DNA from: Ariolimax columbianus
Taxonomy: Eukaryota > Mollusca > Gastropoda > Stylommatophora > Arionidae
NCBI GenBank assembly: GCA_036924085.1
Contig: JAVGWX010000002.1
Span: 53,913,105-53,977,104, forward strand
Length of the DNA: 64,000 nucleotides
Reading direction: 5' to 3'
The notes below the pieces were generated by a model. It was given only the letters and a program-made list of their open reading frames with translations, was not told the origin of the DNA and ran no database searches. Positions within the stretch are counted from its first letter, which is position 1. The number at the start of each line of letters is the position of its first letter. Of the stretch, positions 12,001-23,580 are shown in pieces. A program made the position numbers and the translations under genes.

Positions 12001-12372
12001 AAGAACTCAGTTCTCCATTTGTACATTGTGATTGATGTCTCATTCTTGAATATGTCTAAGCAATGTTGTTTATTGAAGAGCAAGATAGAAGAAACAGCCA
12101 TATATGTAGCTGTGTGCTACCTTGTAAAATTGAGATTTGCTGTTTGCCTAAATTTCATTGAAAGTTGTAGAATGCAATTTTGTCATATTGGAACAAGTTG
12201 CTTGATATGGTTGTATGAGTGTATTTGTGAACAAGTGTAAGGGAAAGTTCATTGCATACAAATACGATACCTTGAATGTAAAAAATATGAAAGGATATTC
12301 AACAGAAAATCTTACAATCATAAGACCTGACAATTGTGACAACATGAAGAAACCAATAATACAATCCAGATC
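9006..12372. other. Intergenic or long 3' UTR, little structure
   Basis: AT-rich sequence with scattered short open frames that lack motifs. The only clear structure is a two-copy tandem duplication at 9793-9990. AATAAA occurs at 10989-10994. No gene or transposon recognised. Confidence 0.5.
9793..9990. repeat. Two-copy tandem duplication, about 100 bp unit
   Basis: The block from CGTGTGACATGCAGCTCAG to AGCACCTTGAGACTGG is repeated immediately downstream as CGTGTGACTTGCAGTTCAG to AGCACCTTGAGACTG, with a few substitutions between copies. Confidence 0.85.
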
Positions 12373-12562
12373 AAGTTGGTTGCTCAACACTATACTTGAG
12401 GGAATATTCCAGAATATCTAAGTTGGCTGCTCAATATTATACTTGAGGGAATATTCCAGAATATCTAAGTTGGCTGCTCAGCACTATAATTGAGGGAATA
12501 TTCCAGAAAATGAGATAACTATGTTGGCTGCTCAACACTATACTTGAGGGAATATTCCAGGG
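12373..12562. repeat. Minisatellite, about 47 bp unit, 4 copies
   Basis: Four copies of a unit built on CTCAACACTATACTTGAGGG followed by AATATTCCAGAATATCTAAG. Units differ by a few substitutions and short indels. Confidence 0.88.
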
Positions 12563-13007
12563 AAGATGCATGCCACATAATAGTGAGAAATCTGAATGGG
12601 GCGGACTGAAATACTGCCTATGGACAAACATAAATGCAAATTGTCAATACTTGGTACTGTGAGATGGAGTGCCCGACTTTTAAAAAGGAAAAAACTATTT
12701 TCATAATTGAATGTATGTTAAATGAATGTCAGTTCTTTGATATTTGTTTGTAAAAAGGAACACCTAGTAAACAAGAAATGTAGAGAGAAGACCATTGCAA
12801 TTGAAGTCTCATGTACAAAACTGATAAAGTAAAAAAAAGGCTTAGAGCAACTATATATTTCATGAGTAGCTAAGAGATCAGTCAAGTTGTTTGAATGAAG
12901 GATACACATGTTTCATACAGTTTGTATGCAAAAGTCAGTTTATGGAAATCATTGAATTAGAAGGTGAAGAGAAAGTATGACTCATTTTCATGAAGTAGAG
13001 TTTTCTT

Positions 13008-13162
13008 CTGGTGACATACTTTTCTGTTTGTATGATACAAGAGCTAGTTACTGAGGGACAGACTTTTCTGCTTGTATGATACAAGAGTTAGTTACTGAGG
13101 GACAGACTTTTCTGCTTGTATGATACAAGAGTTAGTTACTGAGTGACAGACTTTTCTGCCTG
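13008..13162. repeat. Minisatellite, about 45 bp unit, 3.5 copies
   Basis: Repeats of CAGACTTTTCTGCTTGTATG plus ATACAAGAGTTAGTTACTGA. It is immediately followed by the SINE at 13172. Confidence 0.88.
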
Positions 13163-13171
13163 TATCCCATG

Positions 13172-13400
13172 AGAAAAGAGGCTGGGTGGCTTAGAGGTGA
13201 AACTCACTTAGTTTTCACAATCCCAATGTTCCGGGTTCGATTCCACTTGTCCAGTTTGGCAGACAGTGGGTTTTTTCTCGGGCTAATGCTCCTCCATGTG
13301 CGGAAATTAATGGCAACCTATCGTACTGCACACTTGCCAAGAAATTTATCCAACCAAATAGGGGGCGGTTGTAAGAAGCTACGTTCTGTAAAAGGACATC
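13172..13400 (+). mobile_element. tRNA-derived SINE
   Basis: The head carries an A-box-like segment (GGGTGGCTTAGAGGTGAAAC) and a perfect B box GGGTTCGATTCC about 50 bp later, the spacing of a pol III promoter. The body has no tRNA fold at its 3' side, so this is a SINE rather than a tRNA gene. No second copy of the body was seen in the window. Confidence 0.65.
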
Positions 13401-13789
13401 TGACTTACTTAAGATCCCATGTGAGGAATATGGGCAGGCTGAAATTATCTTTGCTTTTCTCAGGAGAATATGCTTTCTACAAAATATTCCAAGCCAGAGC
13501 ACTATCCACTAATCGTGCGTGCCCCATTATTTCTGACACATTCACATATTGGGATTGTTCCTAACATTTCTCCTACCAAGGGACTGCCACTTTATGACTT
13601 CCTCCATGTGTGTCATTTGTGTATTTTGCTCGGACATGTTGGCAGTTCTCATTGTTCTTTGCTATATTGATGACCCAATTATTTTTATTTTTTTTACTAT
13701 AAATGAAATAGCTAGGTTAACACTTGGGGTTCACCTTGGAACATAAGTCAGTAATAATTGCTCTTCACCAAATCTCAATCTTTCCTTAA

Positions 13790-13965
13790 TCTTCACCCCT
13801 GCCGAAGACGGATGTGTCGGACCAAAAGGTGCAAATATCGCAGCCAAGCTGTAAACTAGCAACACAACGCATTCCGTTCTCTGGACAACATCCTTTTGCT
13901 TGCAAAGCCCTATTCGGGGTTTGGTAGCGGGAGATTGAGAACAAACACAGAAGTAGAAGATCTTT
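13790..13965 (-). repeat. Dispersed repeat family D (partial)
   Basis: Matches the end of family D that contains GGATGTGTCGGACC(A/G)AAAGG in this orientation, with the flanking block ending GAGATTGAGAACAAAC, also found at 44515-44800 and 53555-53870. Confidence 0.65.
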
Positions 13966-14253
13966 ACCAATGAGTCTCCAGTTGGTCTGGATTCATCTTC
14001 TGCTGCACTTTGGCATATTCACTTATCCTACGTTTTAATCCATAACACGTATTATTGAGAGTGCCCTGTCTGTCTCTATTTTCTATCTTTCATCTCCTAA
14101 AATATAATAATGAAAACAGGAACCTCCTGCCTTTTTTATTTGCAGCATTTATTATACTTTTGGTTTGGAACTGGCATTTCAGAAGCTTTCCAAAGAAGAC
14201 AATCAAAAATAGGTATTGGGGCAGTGGAAACATTTTCTTCTGTTCATGTAAAA

Positions 14254-14279
14254 CCCCCCCCCCCCCCCCCCCCCCCCCC
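14254..14279. repeat. Poly-C tract, 26 bp
   Basis: An uninterrupted C26 run followed by CA-rich sequence. It makes the overlapping short open frames (poly-Pro or poly-Gly) artefacts. It lies about 100 bp before a family G repeat. Confidence 0.95.
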
Positions 14280-14369
14280 ACCCCACACACACAAGTGAAT
14301 TCTAAGACCCCCTTATATTGAGGAGGAAAGAATATGGAAACTGCACCCTATTATGTTTGTCATACAAGG

Positions 14370-14500
14370 CAATTAAGGAAGGTTGTGCATGGGGCTGTCA
14401 GACTCGTTATGTAAAATAGTGCAATAGAAATCTTCAATGTGAGAGCACATAATTGCCTTGGTGTGAACTTCCTGCAAGGAGGCATGGTAGCTTTATTTCC
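14370..14500 (+). repeat. Dispersed repeat family G
   Basis: The core GGTTGTGCATGGGGCT followed by AT-rich sequence and a second block near the pyrimidine-rich end. It recurs at 17345-17490(+), 23040-23165(+), 30035-30112(+), 56488-56532(-) and about 2335-2395(-). Class unknown; no coding capacity. Confidence 0.6.
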
Positions 14501-14527
14501 CTATCGGTCAAAATAGGAAGATGATAG

Positions 14528-14788
14528 CCAAGTTTTTTTTTTTTCTCGTTTGCCTTTTTCCTGTAATGCCCAAGGTGGAGTGCATTGTACTGGGGTTTTT
14601 ATTGTGTGCCTGTCAGTCCAGTGCATCCGACCGACTTCAGCATGCATTTTATGTATGGGTCTGCTTCCTCCTGCATTTTCTAAGGATTTGCTTCCCTGGG
14701 GTAACGGCCAGTGCTGTGATGGGGATCGAACCCAGCACCTTCGGATTGTGAGCCATGCCACTTAATCACTAGCCCACACCATCCCCAA
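14528..14788 (-). mobile_element. tRNA-derived SINE, family A (near full length)
   Basis: Minus-strand head GGCTAGTGATTAAGTGGC-type A box, then B box GGGTTCGATCC (complement at 14723-14733). The body includes CGTTACCCCAGGGAAGCAAA and a 3' region ending in an A-rich tail (the T-run near 14535-14545 on the plus strand). It matches 55325-55575 over its full length. Confidence 0.82.
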
Positions 14789-14839
14789 GAAGGGATGATG
14801 ATAACAAGATGACAGCTACAACAACATGACAGATATAGT

Positions 14840-15035
14840 TAGTTATATTGATAACTAAGTCTGAGAACAATATTATACTAGACAGCCTTATTGACAACTG
14901 AGAATGGTACTAAAATAATTGCCTATATTGGTAACTAGGTCTGTGGGTGGTATACTAGCTAAAATAATTGGCCATATTAATAACTAGGTCCGAGAGATGT
15001 ACTAAAATAATTGGCTATATTGATAATTATTAACT
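14840..15035. repeat. Minisatellite, about 45 bp unit (left part of split array)
   Basis: Degenerate units containing GGTACTAAAATAATTGGC and ATATTGGTAACTAGGTCTG. The same units resume at 16590-16870, so the array is interrupted by the LINE and piggyBac sequence in between. Confidence 0.85.
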
Positions 15036-15049
15036 GGTTGATTGTGATG

Positions 15050-16575
15050 TGGGCGATGGTTGAGTAGATATACCACGATGGGGGAAATTGTGAGAGTAAA
15101 TGCGACACTGGTCCAAAAACGTAATGGGCCATAGTCGTTCCCTAACTTAACCCTACCAGACCTAAGGCCCTGAACCCAACTGTCCCCCATTCCTGGGTTC
15201 CAGAGCATTAAAGAGAAAAAACCAACATGATATAGAAAAATGTTAGTTACATGCAAACAATAAGATGTAACTTGGAGACATTGTAGAAAATAGGATTATC
15301 TTTCATCTAGCGTCAATATTCCACCTTTGTGTGCCAATCCACCCAGCAAAAGGCAAAGAATCTGTCTCGAGTCATAAAACATTTCGAAATCCGGGAGTAA
15401 ACACAACAAAGAGCCCTCATTTGTCCAATAATCCTGATAGCTGGGCTTTATACATGAGTATTCCATATAGATCCTCAGTCCAAGAAAAGCCTTCATCTCA
15501 TCACTCGAACTCTCACTGTCTGTTTCACTTGAACAGAGTCTGAATCAACCAAATTATTGATCTCCTGTTGAACTGTCATAAGCCTAGACTTACTGTGCTT
15601 TCCTGTTGAAGTGCTTGGTTCATCAGCCGTTCGTTTCATTGTCAATTTTCCGAATTTGTTCACGTTAAACCCCACAAAATCAATTCAAACATGGGGGCAG
15701 CCATTTGCAATAACTAATCACGAGGATTGACCACGATTGGTTGGTTATTTTTAGATTCTGATGCATTTTATGACGTACTATCCAAATTACCTAAAATTAG
15801 GTCCAGCGGTTTAGCAGCAGTAATGGAAATTACCAAAAAATGGGGACAGCGGTCTGGTAGGGTTAATCTTTGCTGATGACATAGTCATCCTAAGTTACAG
15901 TGTCAGAGAAATGTCTAAATGAGTTTAACAAAACAAGCAAGGCAGTAGAACTTTAAATCAGTATAATGAAAACCCAATACATACTCAACACTCATTGCCC
16001 AAGTGGAGAACTGTGGCTAGGAAATGATCCCGTTTGGGAATTTGTATATTTACCTTGGCTAAGAAATTACAAACAAACGAGATACCACATATGATTGTAG
16101 CATGATAGTTCAGCTTCAATTGTATCAAACACATACTTCAACAGATGAGAAATAACAAGGGAAAAATTAAACCACTTTAACTACATGGTTATTCCAGCCA
16201 TGATTGTTTTACTCTTAGGTATAGAACCTACAAAATGTAGATATAGAGAAGTTCTGAGTCACTTAAAGGTCAATGGAGCAAAGAATGTTGACAGTCTCTC
16301 TCTACAGGGTCGAATTAACAACACAGAAATCTTGCCAAGAACAACCTTCAAATCATAGATGTTGCAGAATTTTTTTAAATGCAGATGGGTGGTATGTGTC
16401 ATGAGTGTACTTAACAACAGATGGTGACATCTTGGAGGCCCTACAACGTGGATGTCCACCAATGAGATGGCGTGAGTAAAACCCTTGGTTCAACATTGTA
16501 CTCCGGGGCAAAAAAACTACATTAGGTTGAAACATTTGGCTACCTGGCATCAAGTACTTTCTTTGCATGATTGAA
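15050..16575 (+). mobile_element. Degraded LINE reverse transcriptase, split by piggyBac
   Basis: Directly after the TTAA at 15863 the plus strand reads the RT catalytic block FADDIVILSYSVREM (FADD codons 15869-15880), then KTQY, a GELWLGND-like stretch and WEFVYL, all as expected downstream of the RT active site. Frameshifts and stops break it, so it is a dead relic. Upstream sequence (15050-15146) is probably its continuation on the other side of the piggyBac insertion. Outer limits are set by the minisatellite that resumes at 16590. Clade not assigned. Confidence 0.7.
15151..15862 (-). mobile_element. piggyBac relic with intact TIRs
   Basis: A 712-bp element bounded by perfect 12-bp inverted repeats CCCTACCAGACC (15151-15162) and GGTCTGGTAGGG (15851-15862), each flanked by TTAA (15147-15150, 15863-15866), the piggyBac target duplication. 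A subterminal inverted motif CTGTCCCC(C)ATT lies 17 bp inside the left TIR and 1 bp inside the right one, the asymmetric spacing known for piggyBac ends. Minus-strand frames at 15675-15493 (N-terminal, with KRTADEPSTSTGK) and 15496-15296 (AFLGLRIYMEY...YQDYW) are remnants of the transposase; the catalytic core and C-terminus are deleted. Confidence 0.92.
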
Positions 16576-16589
16576 TACCAGGATTACAG

Positions 16590-16870
16590 ATTGGTCTGAG
16601 AGTGGTACTAAAATAATTGTTCATATTGGTAACTAGGTCTGAGAATGGTACTCAAATAATTGGTCACATTGGTAACTAGGTCTGAGAGTGGTACTACAAT
16701 AATTTGTCCTATTGGTAACTGGGTCTGAGAGTGGTACTAAAATAATTTGTCATATTGGTAACTAGGTCTGAGAATGGTACTAAGATAATTTGCCGTATTG
16801 AGAACTTGATCTGAGAGCGATATTACAATTCATGGCAGGTATAATTGGTTGTATTGATAACTAAGGTCTG
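16590..16870. repeat. Minisatellite, about 45 bp unit (right part of split array)
   Basis: Five to six units of GGTCTGAGAGTGGTACTAAA plus ATAATTTGTCATATTGGTAA, homologous to 14840-15035. Confidence 0.88.
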
Positions 16871-17291
16871 ATAAACCTAATGACAGTGGGCAGCAAGTAG
16901 TGCCAAGGAAGATCTGATAAGATGGCTGGTGACAACCTAATGTTGTGAACACACACTAATATGAATCTCATTATTCTGTGACTTTGCTGAGACATCATCT
17001 CTAGTATGATCATTTCATCCATCTTGTTTTCTCACTGCGGTGTAACAGGATGTGCTGATCTGCAAGTTCCTATGTTGATTCTGAGAAGAGGTCAGGGTTG
17101 TGACTTGTTCACACAAACATTTCATGTACCCTATATTTCCCAGCCTTTGTTAAAAGAGATTTGTAAGAGGATTGTGTACTGTAAAGTGTGCTTAAATTGT
17201 GTAACACTTTCATAAAGTTTGTGAGCATGTCTCACATCCAAGGTGCATATTATTCAAATGTGTGGTCCGACAAGAGTGCACATGTCAGATT

Positions 17292-17313
17292 GGGGGGGGG
17301 GGGGGGGGGGGGG
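17292..17313. repeat. Poly-G tract, 22 bp
   Basis: An uninterrupted G22 run, about 30 bp upstream of a family G repeat copy; a quadruplex-prone tract. Confidence 0.95.
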
Positions 17314-17344
17314 AACAAAGAATAGACTACTGCTACAATTCAAG

Positions 17345-17490
17345 CATATTGTAAATGGCAACTAAAGAGGGTTGTGTCTGGGGCTTGCTACCCCATCATA
17401 TAAAATAATCTATAGAAACTGCCACTACAAGGCTGCAGTCTTTTGGCACAGATTTTCTGTATAGAGACCAGCTGCAGTGATTGCTATATC
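17345..17490 (+). repeat. Dispersed repeat family G
   Basis: Contains the family core AGAGGGTTGTGTCTGGGGCT, then CATCATATAAAATAATC, then GACCAGCTGCAGTGATTGC. It shares block order with 14370-14500 and 23040-23165. Confidence 0.62.
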
Positions 17491-17789
17491 ATTTAAAAGG
17501 AATGAAAACGAACATAGCAGCAATGGATGGATATATGAGATGTGGACAGTTTGATGTCAGAGAAATTGTCCTAAAACATGTGCAGAATGAAAATCAGTTA
17601 TGTCTAGGCAGACGAGTTATTTACTCTATTTGTCTTCTGGTATCATGCAAAGGGTATTGTTTGTATCTATAATTTCCTTTTCAGCTAGGTCAGCCAGTTT
17701 ATTCAGTTGAACAATTTTATAGATGAACGGGCTTAAATGGTATAGGAGAAATTGAGGGTTAATAGTCAAGATGAACATTGATAATAAGT

Positions 17790-18690
17790 TGCACTTCACA
17801 AACGAAGATGGCGACAGCACCAAACTTGTGCTGCAAGCTGTGATCTCGTATGACTGAAGTCCAATCCTGACAAGGCGGCAGATTCTGCCACACTTGGGAC
17901 ATACATGTGATGAGTTGTTTGTGCATTCTGCTCTTTCGGGAAGCTAGCTTTCTCTGAGCATATGATATTTTGTTCCGCGGCATGAACATCTTGTGAGATA
18001 CTAGCTCACCAGATGGAACTATTTTGTACAAGCATCTCTCAAAGGTGACATCAATGTTGAAGTTTTTCAAAGACACTCTCAAGAAGTCTCTCTAGTATTT
18101 CTTCTGTAGCCCTGACGAGCATCTACCCGTTTTGAGCTCACTGTACTTCAGCTGTTTGGGGCGGCGCTCATATGGCATGTAAACATGTCCTGTCCATCTT
18201 CACTGGTCTGTTTGCAGAAGTGTATGGATACTGAACATGTTGAACTTGTTAAAAGTTTCAGAATTAGGTATATTGTCTTTCGCCAAACCTTGAGTAGCTT
18301 GCAAAGTCAGCTCATGTAAAAATGATTTAACTGTCTTTTATACACTGTCCATGTTTCACAGACATGCAGAAGAGTGGTTAACACTACATCACTATACATT
18401 TTTCCCTTAGTGGTGAAACTGATGCCCTGTCAGCTCCAGATATTTGCTTGTCTCCCAAACATTAAATTTCATTTCCCCATCCTGTTGAATCAGTATTCGC
18501 TTCTCTGGTGATGGTACAGCCTAAGTATGTGAAGCTATTGATTGCCTGCAGATGTTGGTTTTGTAGAGTCAAGTTTGGTTTGCTGTACGGCTTCCCAGAA
18601 ACAGACTGAAAAAGTACTTCAGTTTTTCTAGTGTTAATTGTAAATCGGTTGCTCAGCTACTGCATCATCAGAAACTAAATGAAACGTATG
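17790..18690 (-). mobile_element. Degraded LINE, RT C-terminus with Cys/His tail
   Basis: Read on the minus strand, it starts near 18690 with an RT thumb-like block (INTRKTEVLFQSVSGKP, then NSFTYLGCTIT) and ends near 17790 with a zinc-finger-like tail (CPSVAESAALSGLDFSHTRS). The first motif set is typical of the region after the FADD box in animal LINEs; the tail resembles the C-terminal Cys/His finger of the same proteins. Multiple stops and frameshifts. Clade not assigned. Confidence 0.72.
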
Positions 18691-18699
18691 CTATGCCCA

Positions 18700-20534
18700 C
18701 AAGGCTTTCATCTGAGACAAAGAACAAATGAAAACACCAAGTGAATCATAACAATAGGAATGGACTTGACAGTGGATACAATACGACTTGAGAGGACAGA
18801 GAGAGATCATGAATGTGTGGATCAGGGTAGGCCAAACAAGAAATTGTCAATAACACATATAACATTTGTTCATTTAAATATAAATATATATATATTTATA
18901 ATACGTGAAACAATGGATATATGCGTTAACACATACCAGGGGATGTTAGTACTTTGAAACATAAGAAACTTGATATCTGGCCTTATATTGTTGAAGGCAA
19001 TCGTTAGACTCTCATGCATCCTACTTGTTAGACAAGAATCCATATGTTTTTGACTGCCAACATTTACCAAAATTTAGTGGGTTTTTATTTGCCTGCACAC
19101 GTGTTATAATCTACACCAGTGGATCTCAACATGGGGATTTGTTTAGTGTCTAGTAGTCATCCACAAACTAAATCTAGATGAAATGATGTTTCTTTTCAAA
19201 GCTACTTGTGCTGAGATCTTTTGATTTATATGTTACACACTTTTTCAAGTTATGGGTGTGTTGCTACTATTCTTGCATCCCTGGAGGAGCTGAAGTAGGT
19301 TGACCTCAGTCCTCCTTGCTATAGTGCAAGGGTAGGCTTCTCAGCAGGCTCACCACTGACAGTATCACAATTCCTATCTCATTGGTAAGGCTGCTGTAAC
19401 AACCTGTTTGCAGATACACGGCATGAGTGTCAGGTGGGGTTCTTGGTCAGAATGTTGCACTTGGTCATAGAATTGACTTTTATACCCTCTTACTATAAAA
19501 AAAAAAAACCAACATTTTCAGTTTGCTTTAAATGTTTTGTTCTTTCATTATTATTTGATTATAGTATAGTAGCCAATTTCAGCCATGACTGAATATAAGA
19601 TGATATGGCTTGGAGTGGGAAACAAACAAAAATTTATTCTTGGCTATTTTTTTTCTCTTTTTCCTTGCGGTCTTTGAACTTCTCTGTGTTGCAAGAGCTT
19701 CTCTTCACCAAGCGTAGTGTGGCCCTTCAGGATACATCTCCACTTGGACCGGTTTGCAGCTTCGTCTTTCCGCGATGTCAGACTCATGTCCAGAGATTAC
19801 ACACATCTTTGAATCTCAACTGTGGTACGCCGACTGTTCTTTTGCCATCCCCAGCTGTGTAGAATGCTAGAAATGTTCAAGAAGAATTATTATTAGCTTT
19901 AGGAGACTGGGACAATTTTGGACAAACTGATCTACACTAAACAAGTGAGTCTTGACCAGGGCTAGTCTGTATCATTGTATGCCAGTATGTATGTGTGTGT
20001 GGATAAATCATTTGGCATACAATCTTTGATATAGTGACTTCTCTATCTGTAGTAGTCACAACATTGCCTTGAACAAGTAAATAAATTGGCACAAATAGTT
20101 TATTTCAGCGATCAGTGCTGTTCGGTGTAGGTAGTTTTTACATATCCTGTCCAAAATGTAAAACAAGCAAGAATAAAATTCAGCGTTGCATGAGACCAAT
20201 AGCCATTTACATTCCTCACCTATTTTGGTAGTTTTGTGTTTTACAGTCCAAGGCACATGTCACAACTCTTACCAAATTTGTTTTTTTAAAGATTGTTCTA
20301 AAATTATGATCTAGAGACACATTATTAATTAAATTATTTATGACATGAAGTATTCATTAAAAAAATAGATATTAGAATTGTAAAAGGACAGAACACAAAG
20401 TTATTTTTGTGTGCGAGTTTTATAATAAATTCAAAATTGACACTGCAATCTTTATACCTGTGGCACAGAGAAGCGCCTTTTGCAGTCCTGCTCATCATAA
20501 AGTAAGAAAAGGAGTAGTGTGTGAACAATATTAG
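18700..20534. other. No gene recognised
   Basis: AT-rich sequence with an (AT)n-like patch near 18880-18900 and a short segment at about 19265-19380 related to repeats near 33600 and 52690. Short open frames lack motifs. Confidence 0.45.
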
Positions 20535-21200
20535 AAAGATAGATCAGGAAAGGCAGCTAGGGGTTATAATAGATCGTACAGGTAGCAAGTTCAGGTAGCT
20601 AGCAGTAAAAAAGGCAAATTCCATCATAGGTATGATAAAAAGAAATATTAAACATAGCAGCAAGGAGGTGATAGTCAAACTGTATAAAGCATTAGTTAGA
20701 CCTAGATTGGAGTACTGTGTACAGGTGTGGAGTCCTTATCATAGAGGGGATATAAACATGCTGAAAAAGAGCGACAAATTTGATAGTGGGGTTCCATAAT
20801 TACAGTTATAAGGAAAGACTCAGAAAAACTGGCCTACGGTGTCTAGAAGAGAGAAGAATTTGAGGTGACTTAATGCAGGTTCATAAGATGATCAGAGGAA
20901 TGGATAAATTAGACTATAACAAGTTTTTAAAAATACAGACACCCACAAGAACAAGAGCGCATAGCTACAAATTAACTAAAGAGAGGTCCAGATTAAATAT
21001 TAGGAAATACATTTTTTTGTCAGAGAGTGGTGAATGCTTGGAATGCATTGCCACGGTAGGTACCGGGTAGTGGAGGCAGGGACAGTTAATGCATTTAAGA
21101 ATAAATTGGATGCGCATAGCTTTTAGAGCAAGATGATGTAAATGATACTGGTTGTATGCAGAGTCTTCTAAACCAGTATAAAGACGTAATTGCGACAACA
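20535..21200 (+). mobile_element. CR1-like LINE, 3' end
   Basis: Encodes, with frame breaks, the conserved C-terminal RT region of CR1: ERQLGVIIDRTGSKF, ALVRPRLEYCVQVWSPY, YKERLRKTGLRCLEERRI, then GDLMQVHKMIRGMDK and a RTRAHSYKLTKERSRLNIRK segment. The homologous 3' region is found inverted at 55115-55320. The element is 5'-truncated and dead. Confidence 0.85.
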
Positions 21201-21544
21201 AACAATGTGCTTCTGTGAGAAACTCTATGGAAGTGTATGGCGCTTCAAGTTGACTGCTGCTTTTGTTAGTCATAGGTCGACATTTGAAGACTAAAGAAGT
21301 ATGTTTAATCATTGCATTGGCCTGATCAAATGTCATTTCTCAGATATTGAAGTTCTAATTCTGCCAGGTTCGTGTTTACGATTGTAACAAGTTTAAGTCG
21401 TCACAACATTCGTAAACACAGACCTGGTGGAAATAATTCTACAATAAACAAAAGCTGTGCATTCTGCGGTACTTTACCCAGTCTAAATAAATTGATGTGA
21501 TTGCTAAACAATACAGTAGTGTTAGATACAGATTCTGTCCTAAT

Positions 21545-21745
21545 AGGACTGTTCAATGTTTTGTACACCACTGATTCTGACCAAATGGGATTTTGTGATG
21601 TTTTTCAATTGGGTTTTCAGCACTGACTCTGACAGAAAAGAACAATGCCTTTTGTACACCACTGATTCTGACTGAATGGGACAGTGACTGTTTTACACAT
21701 CACTGATTCTGACTGAATGGGATAGTGACATGTTTTACGCACCAG
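21545..21745. repeat. Degenerate tandem repeat, about 45-50 bp
   Basis: Three to four copies of CACCACTGATTCTGACTGAA plus TGGGACAGTGACTGTTTTAC, with substitutions and an indel in the second copy. Confidence 0.75.
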
Positions 21746-22244
21746 TAAATCTGCATGTCTTCATCAAGGAGTGGACAAATGAAAATGACACTAGAAAAGT
21801 GATGTAAGCAAAATATGCCAGTTCAGTGAGTAGTAACTACACAGATAACTACCTATGTGTGACGCATTCAGAGACTGGAGCAGGTCCTTCAACACTTTGT
21901 CAGCCCATAACAACAAATCTTATCTGGCCAGGAGGTGCAGAGCTGAAGCAGGAGTTGTGGGGGTAGTCTTCATGACCTGTCCAGATGTGATCTTTGTCTC
22001 GGCGACGGACCTGCACATCTAGTAAAACCAATCAATCTGAACACACAAGTAACTGAAAAGCAAAAGAAAGTTTAGAATTAATATGAAATTATACGAGGGT
22101 CACAAACAAAATGTCTGTTTGCATGTGGTGATCATGTCATGACTAATAGTTTGGCACTAAAGGTCACTGCATGTTAGCTGTGATTTGACTTGGTTGCTCA
22201 CACCTCTTCTTCTATGGAGTGCAGAGGTCTTTTTTTTTTGTGAC

Positions 22245-22720
22245 TTATACTTTTCACAGGAGAGGGTTGTTGTTGTTTGTGAATACACACAATGAGTAGG
22301 TTACTCTTTTGTGCACCTTGAGCAGGACGTTTAGTGGCGGTTTGCAGTAGCTTTTCTCGCATGCCGAGCTTGCTGATGAAGGTGGACCGGATCCTCCAGG
22401 CGGTTGTGCTATGCTTGGCTTCATCTGTGTGCCACTCACTACTGTGGGGATCATGTTGATCCCTCACCTCGTTAGCCAGGCTGCCATGAAAACAGCCTGT
22501 TTCCAGGGAGGGTTACTTGGAAGCTGAGGTAAGGGTCTTGGCCAGTATGTCTTGACTGACCCTAACATACATGTCTGATCAGTATATTTTGCCTGACCAG
22601 ACGTTAGTCTTCCTCCCCACAGGATAGGGCAGACGAGCTTCTCACTTAGTCGCCTGTCTTATGACATGCCTGGCAGGCTGCAGTGTAGTTATCCTTTCCT
22701 CTTTTTTCAAGTTCTGGTAG
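22245..22720 (+). repeat. Dispersed repeat family E
   Basis: Blocks in order: TTGTTGTTGTTTGTGAATAC, GCACCTTGAGCAGGACGTT, GCGGTTTGCAGTAGCTTT, GGTTGTGCTATGCTTGGCTT, GGGGATCATGTTGATCCCTC, GGTCTTGGCCAGTATGTC, CAGACGTTAGTCTTCC. Same order at 35890-36262(+), 43222-43530(+), 51265-51730(-) and 52170-52570(-). Near its right end the module built on GGTCTTGGCCAGTATGT is present about twice in tandem. No coding capacity seen; class unknown. Confidence 0.8.
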
Positions 22721-23580
22721 TACACTAAAAGTCTTGAGCGACTGGGTTAAAATCATGTATGTGATAAGACTACAACTCTCCTAAATACAGATAGACCTTA
22801 CAAACAACAAAACTCAGTTGTGAAATATTGCTGTCTAGTGTGATTTGTGTTTGAGAAACTTTTTGGCGCAGGAGAGTTTCTGCCATGTCTCTACACTGAC
22901 TGAAAATGATAAAATCTTAACTTTAAAAAAAATGTTAATATTTGCATAGTTATAAATCATATTATTGAATGTCCAAAAAATAATACTCCATATATGATAA
23001 GACAACCAGATTGACAAGAATAGTACCACTTGCAGCATATAGTAAAAAAAGGGGGATGTGTATGGGGCTAGCAATCTGATGATGTAAAATCATTGCTACT
23101 GCAACTGTAAATGCTGGTATATATATTTCCTGTAGAGTAGTCCAGCTGTAGTGGTAGCCATGTGCTTCACTTGGAGAGAAAAGGTCCATCAATCAATGTA
23201 TACAGGAATTAGAAGATTGAATAACTCAAGGATTGGAAGAAACATGACGACATTGCAGCTATCATACTCTGAAGATACAAAGTATTTGCGTTTTCTATTT
23301 CTTGAATTTTAGATCATTTTGAGGCTGGTGTCAGTTTGAGGACATGAATGGTTTCAACTAAGACTCACAAATGTGAAAGGTGAACTGTGAGTTTTGGAGC
23401 ATTTGTTTGTCAAACATTTTTATTTTTCTGATAATAAAATCTAAGTCACAAACTTACAGATTTCTGCTTTGATGATTTATCTATGTCCTGGAAAGTGTCA
23501 CTGAATGTAGCAATGTTTTTCTTGGCGGACTGCTGTAGGTTAGGATGGCTCTTCACAACTTATTGCGTTTAGTAGTGTAG
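22721..23580. other. No gene recognised; contains family G copy
   Basis: AT-rich sequence. Family G core at 23040-23165 (GATGTGTATGGGGCTAGCAA, then TCCAGCTGTAGTGGTAGCC). Confidence 0.5.

Noticed and set aside
14055..14321. Short Pro-rich and Gly-rich ORFs
   Set aside because: Poly-Pro or poly-Gly comes from the C26 tract; frame depends on homopolymer length.
20965..21336. 123-codon minus-strand ORF
   Set aside because: Antisense to the CR1 3' end; no motif.
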